A stretch of DNA of 41,004 nt, from contig NZGS01000122.1 in assembly GCA_002690995.1 (NCBI GenBank), positions 1-41,004 on the forward strand, given 5' to 3'. Made by a program: the position numbers and the translations under genes. Shown in pieces: positions 35,965 to 41,004 of this stretch (the stretch's first letter is position 1; every line of letters starts with the position of its first letter). Under the pieces are notes generated by a model. The model was not told where the DNA came from. It did no database searches and worked only from the letters and a program-made list of their open reading frames with translations. The DNA comes from Rhodospirillaceae bacterium (GTDB lineage Bacteria > Pseudomonadota > Alphaproteobacteria > Thalassobaculales > Thalassobaculaceae).

Positions 35965-36765
35965 CTACTTAAAACTTTCCCAATCAAAAAGAGGTGGTTC
36001 TTTTTGGGCGAACCTTTTTATCGCTTCAGCATGAAAGTCCGACTCCCGTGAAATAGCCTGAGCCATAGCTTCCATTTCTAGTATCGTTTTGTAGTCGTGG
36101 TTGAAAGATTGGTTCAGAATAACTTTTGCTAACCCAATTGCCTTCGTCGGTGCATTTACAAAACGTTTGGCAAAAGCCTTTGCTTCCGCTAATGCGTTTT
36201 CCTGGCTCACTATATTGTATACCAAGCCCAGTTGCTTTGCTTCTTCAGCATAAACGCGTCGACCAGAAAAAATGAGTTCCTTCGCTTTTTGTAACCCTAC
36301 TAGCCTCGGAAGAATGTACATGCCGCCCCAGTCTGGAATAAGCCCAATTCTTACAAAAGCCTGCAATAAAAAACCCTTTGGTGTAGCGAGAACAAAATCT
36401 GCTGCTAAAGCAATATTAGCTCCAGCTCCTGCGGCAGCTCCGTCGATTAACGAAATCACAGGTACTTCGATATTCAGTAGGTCTATCATCTTCTGATGGT
36501 CGTCGCGCAGGGCTTCTCGTGCAAGGGCTGCCGATTTGAGCCGCGAACCCATACTCTTTACGTCACCACCAGCACAAAAAGCGCCACCAGCACCGGTGAG
36601 TATCAGTGCACGGACTTCTTCACCCGCTTTTTCTCGAACTGTTTTTAAAGCATGTGCTAACTCTTGTCGCATCACCGGAGCTAAAGCATTCCTAGCCTCT
36701 GGTCGGTTTAAGGTGATGACTGCTACACCTTCATCAATTTCAAACAGAATTTCGGTGAAATCCAT
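35965..36765 (-). CDS. Enoyl-CoA hydratase/isomerase family protein
   Basis: 266 aa, the usual crotonase size. The enzyme binds acyl-CoA through the oxyanion-hole motif GAGGAFCAGGDVKSMG (about residues 57-72) and a second element SLIDGAAAGAGANIALAADF. At the position where true hydratases have a second catalytic Glu the sequence reads LIPDWGGMYILPRLVG, with Asp, as in PaaG-type isomerases, so an isomerase is as likely as a hydratase. It is convergent with the DUF188 gene and divergent from the short-chain dehydrogenase gene across about 170 bases; the three may belong to acyl-CoA degradation, together with the synthetase gene at 25.6 kb. Confidence 0.9.
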   Translation of the reverse strand: MDFTEILFEIDEGVAVITLNRPEARNALAPVMRQELAHALKTVREKAGEEVRALILTGAGGAFCAGGDVKSMGSRLKSAALAREALRDDHQKMIDLLNIEVPVISLIDGAAAGAGANIALAADFVLATPKGFLLQAFVRIGLIPDWGGMYILPRLVGLQKAKELIFSGRRVYAEEAKQLGLVYNIVSQENALAEAKAFAKRFVNAPTKAIGLAKVILNQSFNHDYKTILEMEAMAQAISRESDFHAEAIKRFAQKEPPLFDWESFK

Positions 36766-36938
36766 AGAGAGCTCCTTAATTTTTTTTGTCTATAACTGCC
36801 TGTGGGTAGTATCCTAAAAACGAGACGTTATTCAATCAGATATTAGATCTATTGCCTTTTTAGTATCGGATGAACATAAAAAATTAATATGGTGGATTAG
36901 TTACGGCTTAAATATCCAGATTTAATGAGGGGGAGATA

Positions 36939-37697
36939 ATGCGACGATTTGAAAATAAAGTAGCGCTCGTAACGGGAGGCGCATTCGGTATGGGGGCTGC
37001 AACGGCAAAACTTTTTGCTTTGGAGGGAGCCAAAGTTGTAATTGCTGATCTCTTAGAGGATGAGGCATCAAAGCGCATTAATGAGATAACGGAACTGGGT
37101 GGCGAAGCCATTTATATCCAGCTAGACGTTACAAATGAAGACAATTGGGAAAGCATTATTGAAAAAATTGATAGTGCGTATAGCCGTCTTGACGTTCTCG
37201 TTAATAACGCTGGCATCAGTGGCAGTGGTTATCAAGACCAAGGCGACGTTAAGGCATGGGAAGACTTGATGCGAATTAATGCAACCGGCCCATTTTTAGG
37301 GACCAAACATTGTGCTCCTTTAATTATTAAATCAGGCGGCGGCGCCATAGTAAATATATCTTCTATATCCGGTGTTGTGGGGCAAGGCTACATACACCCG
37401 GGATATAATGCCTCGAAGGGGGCAGTTAGAACAATGACAAAACAAAGTGCGGTGCGGTTTGCTAAAGACGGTATAAGAGTAAATAGCGTTCATCCGGGGA
37501 TAATGCCTGCAATGCGAACTTCGGGGGTTACGGCAGATCCAATACATCGTCAGAAAATTCTTGATGCTTATGTTCCAATGAAAAGAGCAGGCGAGGCCGA
37601 AGAAGTGGGCAAGGCCGTTTTGTTTTTAGCGTCTGACGATGCATCGTATATTACAGGCGTTGAGCTGCCCGTAGATGGTGGATATCTAGCTATTTAG
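36939..37697 (+). CDS. Short-chain dehydrogenase/reductase (SDR)
   Basis: 252 aa, classical SDR size. Seen: the coenzyme motif TGGAFGMG (residues 12-19), LDVTNEDNW with the conserved Asp, the NNAG strand (VLVNNAGISG), a catalytic Ser in NISSISGVVG, and the Tyr156-x-x-x-Lys160 pair in YNASKGAV, then RVNSVHPG and a C-terminal TGVELPVDGGY. These are the features of the 3-ketoacyl/hydroxysteroid type. GGGGGAG lies just upstream of the ATG. It precedes the orphan dctP on the same strand by 225 bases. Substrate unknown. Confidence 0.93.
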   Translation: MRRFENKVALVTGGAFGMGAATAKLFALEGAKVVIADLLEDEASKRINEITELGGEAIYIQLDVTNEDNWESIIEKIDSAYSRLDVLVNNAGISGSGYQDQGDVKAWEDLMRINATGPFLGTKHCAPLIIKSGGGAIVNISSISGVVGQGYIHPGYNASKGAVRTMTKQSAVRFAKDGIRVNSVHPGIMPAMRTSGVTADPIHRQKILDAYVPMKRAGEAEEVGKAVLFLASDDASYITGVELPVDGGYLAI

Positions 37698-37922
37698 GTA
37701 AACAACCCACTCAAATGAAAACCAGGGATAGCTCCCAATAAGAAACGCATACGAGATTGTGTGTGGTATTATTGAGACTTTCCGTTGACAAATTTACCGT
37801 TTAAATTCGAAGATCTGTAATAGGCGTAGAACAATAAGGTCTGGCTTGAACAATCGTTACCTTTATCATATCCCAGGCCTAAAAAAATTACGTTTTGTAG
37901 GTTAACCAACAGGGAGTAAGTA

Positions 37923-38957
37923 ATGAAAAGTAGTTTCTTAAAGTTAGGGCTTGCGAGTGTTATTGGCTTCGGAGCTGTAACAACGTCCCAAGCTGCCACG
38001 AAGCTCGACATGGCGACGCCGTGGGGTGGTGGAATTATGCTTGAGTATGTGGCTCGAGGAGCCGCAGCTAATATGGAACTCTTCACATCAAATAATGTAA
38101 AAGTGGAAGTTTTTCCCGGTGGTACGCTTGGTAAAGCTCTTAAGGTTACGGATACTGTAAAAAAGGGCGTTGCGCAGATTGGACATAACTGGTCCGGATA
38201 CGACTGGGGTGTGGATAAGACAGCCATTTTGTTTGGTGGTTTCGCAGGCTCAATGAGCTGGGATAAGATGATGCACTGGACATTCCGTGGCGGCGGAAAA
38301 GAGATGTGGATGGACTGGCGTATGGCCGAATTTGGTGTTGCTGCAGTACCTTGTGGTTCGGCACCGAGAGAGCTTTTCGCGCATAGTCACAAGCCAATAA
38401 GAAGCCTGGAAGATTATAAGGGTATGAAAGTTCGTACTGCAGGCGCATGGGCGGAAATCGCACAAAAACTAGGTGCTTCTACTGTAATTTTGGCGGGCGC
38501 TGAAGTTTACCCGGCCCTAGAAAGAAAAGTTGTCGATGCCATAGAATGGGGAACTCCAACTCATAACATCGTGATGGGTTTTGAAAAAGTTGCAAAATAT
38601 ATTGTTGTTCCAGGGGTTCATCAACCAATCGCTATGCATGAGTGCGCAGTAAATAAGAAAGTGTGGGATGGAATGTCTGACATGGTTAAGAAGCAAATTA
38701 CTGCAGGCGGAAAAATGATGACCTGGGATCTTTATATGAAACTTGGACATGATGACGCGCCAAACTGGATGAAGTACGTTAATAGCAAGAAAAACGAAAT
38801 CATCGACCTTCCACAATCGTTTAAAGATGCTGCAAAGAAAGCAACCGATGAGTGGGCAGAGGAAACAGGAAAGAAGGCAAACGATTGGTTTAGAAAAATC
38901 TGGGCCTCTCAAAATGCTTATAAGGACGCTTGGTCTCAAGCACATCGTTATCGTTAA
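37923..38957 (+). CDS. TRAP transporter solute-binding protein, orphan (no Q/M genes nearby)
   Basis: 344 aa. A Sec signal peptide ends about residue 24 (SQA). The DctP-type core follows: a long N-terminal lobe (LDMATPWGGG), ALKVTDTVKKGVAQIGHNW, GMKVRTAGAWAEIAQKLGA with the ligand-binding Arg171, AEVYPALERKVVDAIEW, and Trp209 in WGTPTHN. The C-terminal helices are Lys- and Trp-rich. It belongs to another DctP subgroup than the first dctP (resembling alpha-keto acid binding proteins such as TakP); a good ribosome site, GGGAG, precedes the ATG. The DctQM partners are not in the next 2 kb, which holds a terminator, a luciferase-like gene and a flavoprotein gene on the other strand. Confidence 0.9.
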   Translation: MKSSFLKLGLASVIGFGAVTTSQAATKLDMATPWGGGIMLEYVARGAAANMELFTSNNVKVEVFPGGTLGKALKVTDTVKKGVAQIGHNWSGYDWGVDKTAILFGGFAGSMSWDKMMHWTFRGGGKEMWMDWRMAEFGVAAVPCGSAPRELFAHSHKPIRSLEDYKGMKVRTAGAWAEIAQKLGASTVILAGAEVYPALERKVVDAIEWGTPTHNIVMGFEKVAKYIVVPGVHQPIAMHECAVNKKVWDGMSDMVKKQITAGGKMMTWDLYMKLGHDDAPNWMKYVNSKKNEIIDLPQSFKDAAKKATDEWAEETGKKANDWFRKIWASQNAYKDAWSQAHRYR

Positions 38958-38983
38958 AAATAACGTCATAGCATAAAGAAAAG

Positions 38984-39018
38984 GCGTTAGTTCCTTTGTG
39001 GGACTAACGCTTTTTTTT
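38984..39018. terminator. Strong bidirectional intrinsic terminator
   Basis: GCGTTAGTTCC (38984-38994) and GGGACTAACGC (39000-39010) form an 11-bp stem (one T-G pair) with a TTTGT loop, followed by eight T on the plus strand. On the minus strand the mirror has a TTTTCTTTA run, so it can end the convergent luciferase-like gene as well, whose stop codon lies inside the T tract. Confidence 0.9.
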
Positions 39019-39892
39019 ACAAACTCTTACAAACCTCATAGAACCGTCTCATTTCTTCTATTTGCTGGTCTGTGTGTCCCGCCCCTTGGCCAGAAGTATA
39101 GAATGTTAAGTGGTCTGCGCCGAGTGTTAGCCATTTTTTTGCGGTTGATATCCAACCCTCGGGACTACCGTCACCAAAACGTATCCACGCCTCTATTCCA
39201 AAAGTTTTGGGATCTCGACCCTCGTCCGAAAGAAATTTATTAAGCTTGTCGAGCGCGTTAGCACTATTAGTTCCAGGGTTACCTAACGGTATCCAGCCGC
39301 TGCCATAAGTTGCGGCACGTTTTAGGGCGGCATCGGCTTGACCGCCAAACCAAATCGGTATTGGTCGTTGTTTGGGAAGCGGGTTTATACCAGCGTTTAG
39401 AACTGTATCGAACCTTCCGGAAAAGTTTACTGTCCTTTGCGTCCAAAGATTATTCATCAATTGAACTTGTTCATTTTGTTTTTGGCCGCGTGTCTTCCAG
39501 TTCTCACCGAGTGCCTCATACTCAACTGGGTTCCAACCAACTCCAATTCCTAAGCGTAAGCGGCCATCGCTTAGAACGTCCAGCTGCGCCGCCTGTTTTG
39601 CTACAAGCGCTGTTTGACGTTGTGGCAGGATCAATACGCCGCTAACAAGGCCAACACGGGTAGTGATTGCCGCCATGAAAGATAGGGTGCAAAAGGTTTC
39701 ATGGAAACAATCGTCAACGTCGTAAGGTCCTTCAAAATTCTCATGCTTTTCTCTATCAGCGCCAAGAACGTGATCTGATACCTCTATGTAGTCAAAGCCA
39801 ATTTCCTCGGCCGCTAGCGTCCACTCTCGAATTTGGTGAGGATCGCTCGGCATATCTCGTGTAGGAAAAAACGCACCAATTTTAGGGGACAT
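39017..39892 (-). CDS. Luciferase-like (LLM class) flavin-dependent oxidoreductase
   Basis: 291 aa. A TIM-barrel flavin enzyme of the bacterial luciferase superfamily. Seen: the N-terminal strand KIGAFFPTRDMP, IGFDYIEVSDHVLGAD, RVGLVSGVLILPQRQTALVAKQ split into smaller runs, the LSDGRLRLGIGVGWNPVEYEALG block that marks the family, PIPIWFGGQADAALKRAA, and a C-terminal ADHLTFYTSG. The subgroup is commonly labelled F420-dependent, but F420 use in this organism is not shown and FMN is possible. Its stop codon overlaps the shared terminator. It is preceded on the same strand, 35 bases upstream, by the partial flavoprotein gene, so the two may be one operon. Confidence 0.9.
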   Translation of the reverse strand: MSPKIGAFFPTRDMPSDPHQIREWTLAAEEIGFDYIEVSDHVLGADREKHENFEGPYDVDDCFHETFCTLSFMAAITTRVGLVSGVLILPQRQTALVAKQAAQLDVLSDGRLRLGIGVGWNPVEYEALGENWKTRGQKQNEQVQLMNNLWTQRTVNFSGRFDTVLNAGINPLPKQRPIPIWFGGQADAALKRAATYGSGWIPLGNPGTNSANALDKLNKFLSDEGRDPKTFGIEAWIRFGDGSPEGWISTAKKWLTLGADHLTFYTSGQGAGHTDQQIEEMRRFYEVCKSL

Positions 39893-39927
39893 ATTGAGGC
39901 CGCTCCCTATAAACTTACCAGGTTAAA

Positions 39928-41004
39928 TTAATTATTTCGTCTGAGAGCAGCATCAGCTCCGGCAAGTCGCCCTGTTACGGCTCCTCGCATAACGGATGTC
40001 GCGCCAGTATACGTTCTATAATAGATCCCAGCAACTTCTCCCGCTGCATATAAACCGGGAATTATATCGCCTTCGGTATTTAAGACACGGGCATTTTCGT
40101 CAATTTTAAGGCCGCCAAAGGTGAAGCAATTTGAACAAATAATGGGCCAAGCACGAAAGGGCGGTGTAGAAATTGGCCGAGACCAGTGCGATTTGTTGAT
40201 TGATAATCCCTCCGTCCGTAAGCCATCTGGGGTTAGTGGATCAAAATCTGTGTTTACTTCGGGGCAGGCGCTATTGAACTCGGTAACCGTATTCAAAAAT
40301 TCGGCGGGATCTATCTTCATCTGCTCTGCGAGCCCCTCAAGTGTATCTGATTCTAGAGGCGGGACGCGCGTTCTAACAGTTGCATTCCAATTATGAATGT
40401 CATCTAATTTCTTATCGAAAACGGCATACGCTAATCCATTGCGTTGCTGCATAATTATGCGAGTTACAGCTTCATAGGTGGAGTCTACAAGAGCTGGCGC
40501 TTCATCTGTAAATCTTAATCCGCTGTCATTAATGAGAAGGCCGTAGGAATAGTTTAGAACAACCGGCTCCCAATCTTTAGATCGTGGGTCGACCGGCTGT
40601 GCGTGAAAACTACCATAATCTCCACATGGCGCGGCGCCTATGTCCAACGCCATTTTTATTCCTTCTCCACGGTTGTAGTGACCGCCCCGTGAGACAGGCC
40701 TAATAAACTGTGCTTGGGCTCCCACATAGTGACTTAACATCTCCGGATTACCTTCAAACCCTCCGCAGGCAAGGATAATATTATTTGCTTTGAGCTCTAG
40801 AGGTGAGTTATTTTTTGATATTGCTTTTATTCCGGTTACAGAGCCAAAGTTATCTTGTATGAGAGTTCTTGCTGCTGTCTCGTAAAACCAAGTTATTTTC
40901 TCTTCTTCGTCTGCATATTTCCCTAGCGCGTCAACCAGTGCTAGACCGCCGCCAATAGGTCCCATTCTTGTGGTAGATTGGCTTAGAAAATAAAGTGGTA
41001 AAAA
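39928..41004 (-). CDS. FAD-dependent dehydrogenase, fumarate reductase/TcuA type (N-terminal part beyond window)
   Basis: The frame is open from the right edge to a stop at 39928, giving 359 codons. An ATG at 40965 is internal: the 13 codons before it continue the protein, with TTRMGPIGGGLALVDAL matching the family. The FAD Rossmann start lies outside. Seen: LACGGFEGNPEM, GGHYNRGEGIKMALDIGAAP, and the substrate-domain end with FTFGGLKIDENARVL, GLYAAGEVAG, TYTGATSVMRGAVTGRLAG. The family (soluble fumarate reductase, tricarballylate dehydrogenase TcuA, 3-ketosteroid dehydrogenase) moves hydride between FAD and a succinate-like or ketosteroid substrate. The FTFGGLKI and the location beside an orphan TRAP binding protein make an organic acid substrate the favoured guess. 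Confidence 0.85.
   Translation of the reverse strand, partial: FLPLYFLSQSTTRMGPIGGGLALVDALGKYADEEEKITWFYETAARTLIQDNFGSVTGIKAISKNNSPLELKANNIILACGGFEGNPEMLSHYVGAQAQFIRPVSRGGHYNRGEGIKMALDIGAAPCGDYGSFHAQPVDPRSKDWEPVVLNYSYGLLINDSGLRFTDEAPALVDSTYEAVTRIIMQQRNGLAYAVFDKKLDDIHNWNATVRTRVPPLESDTLEGLAEQMKIDPAEFLNTVTEFNSACPEVNTDFDPLTPDGLRTEGLSINKSHWSRPISTPPFRAWPIICSNCFTFGGLKIDENARVLNTEGDIIPGLYAAGEVAGIYYRTYTGATSVMRGAVTGRLAGADAALRRNN

Noticed and set aside
37785-37821. Exact TTGACA (37785-37790) before the orphan dctP
   Set aside because: No -10 match at an acceptable distance.
37769-38227. 152-codon minus-strand frame overlapping the second dctP start
   Set aside because: It covers the promoter and signal peptide region of a well-supported DctP gene and shows no motif of its own.

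Overview
The window is a dense, AT-rich (by eye about 40% GC) bacterial chromosome segment. It most likely comes from an alphaproteobacterium, probably a free-living marine-type heterotroph. The supporting evidence is the neighbourhood uvrA / ssb / gyrA / coaD, the divergent recG | sdhE-mfd cluster, a TrmFO gene, the UvrA C-terminal Walker A of the form GVSGGGKS, and several TRAP transporter and acyl-CoA or flavin-enzyme genes. The exact lineage cannot be fixed from this sequence alone. No gene-free stretch exceeds 300 bases; the longest gaps (about 200-240 bases) are before ssb, before gyrA, after the tRNA and before the second dctP.

Layout. 1-8.5 kb is a housekeeping block: trmFO (cut by the left edge) and uvrA on the minus strand; ssb, gyrA, coaD and a tRNA-Lys(UUU) on the plus strand. 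8.8-16.5 kb is accessory: a MOSC protein, a decayed carboxymuconolactone-decarboxylase-like pseudogene, a tightly coupled pair (a substrate-binding-like protein without a signal peptide, then a 2-oxoglutarate/Fe(II) oxygenase), a divergent complete TRAP operon (dctP, intercistronic hairpin, dctQ, dctM), and a convergent MmgE/PrpD-family gene. 16.6-18.8 kb carries a stand-alone heptose-1-phosphate adenylyltransferase, a PilZ-like small protein, an unrecognised 106-aa protein and a DUF502 membrane protein. 18.8-24.8 kb is the DNA-repair block recG | sdhE-mfd.

24.8-34.5 kb holds a DsbA/FrnE-like protein, an acyl-CoA synthetase, a P1/S58-type N-terminal-nucleophile hydrolase, release factor 3 overlapping a D-amino-acid-oxidase-like flavoprotein, a 6-phosphogluconate dehydrogenase-gluconokinase pair, and a second amine/amino-acid-oxidase-like flavoprotein that is split by a one-base shortfall in a run of G. 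34.5-41 kb holds a ketopantoate-reductase-like gene with a YaiI/DUF188 gene, an enoyl-CoA hydratase/isomerase, a short-chain dehydrogenase, an orphan TRAP binding protein ending in a strong bidirectional terminator, a luciferase-like monooxygenase, and a flavoprotein dehydrogenase of the fumarate reductase/TcuA type cut by the right edge.

Functionally, the core genes serve replication, repair, cofactor and tRNA metabolism. The accessory genes look like uptake (TRAP) plus oxidation of small organic acids, amines or amino acids and acyl-CoA compounds. I see no phage, transposon or CRISPR. The signals most worth following are the signal-less binding protein/dioxygenase pair facing the TRAP operon, the two broken genes, the dctP-dctQ hairpin, and the orphan TRAP binding protein with its oxidoreductase neighbours.
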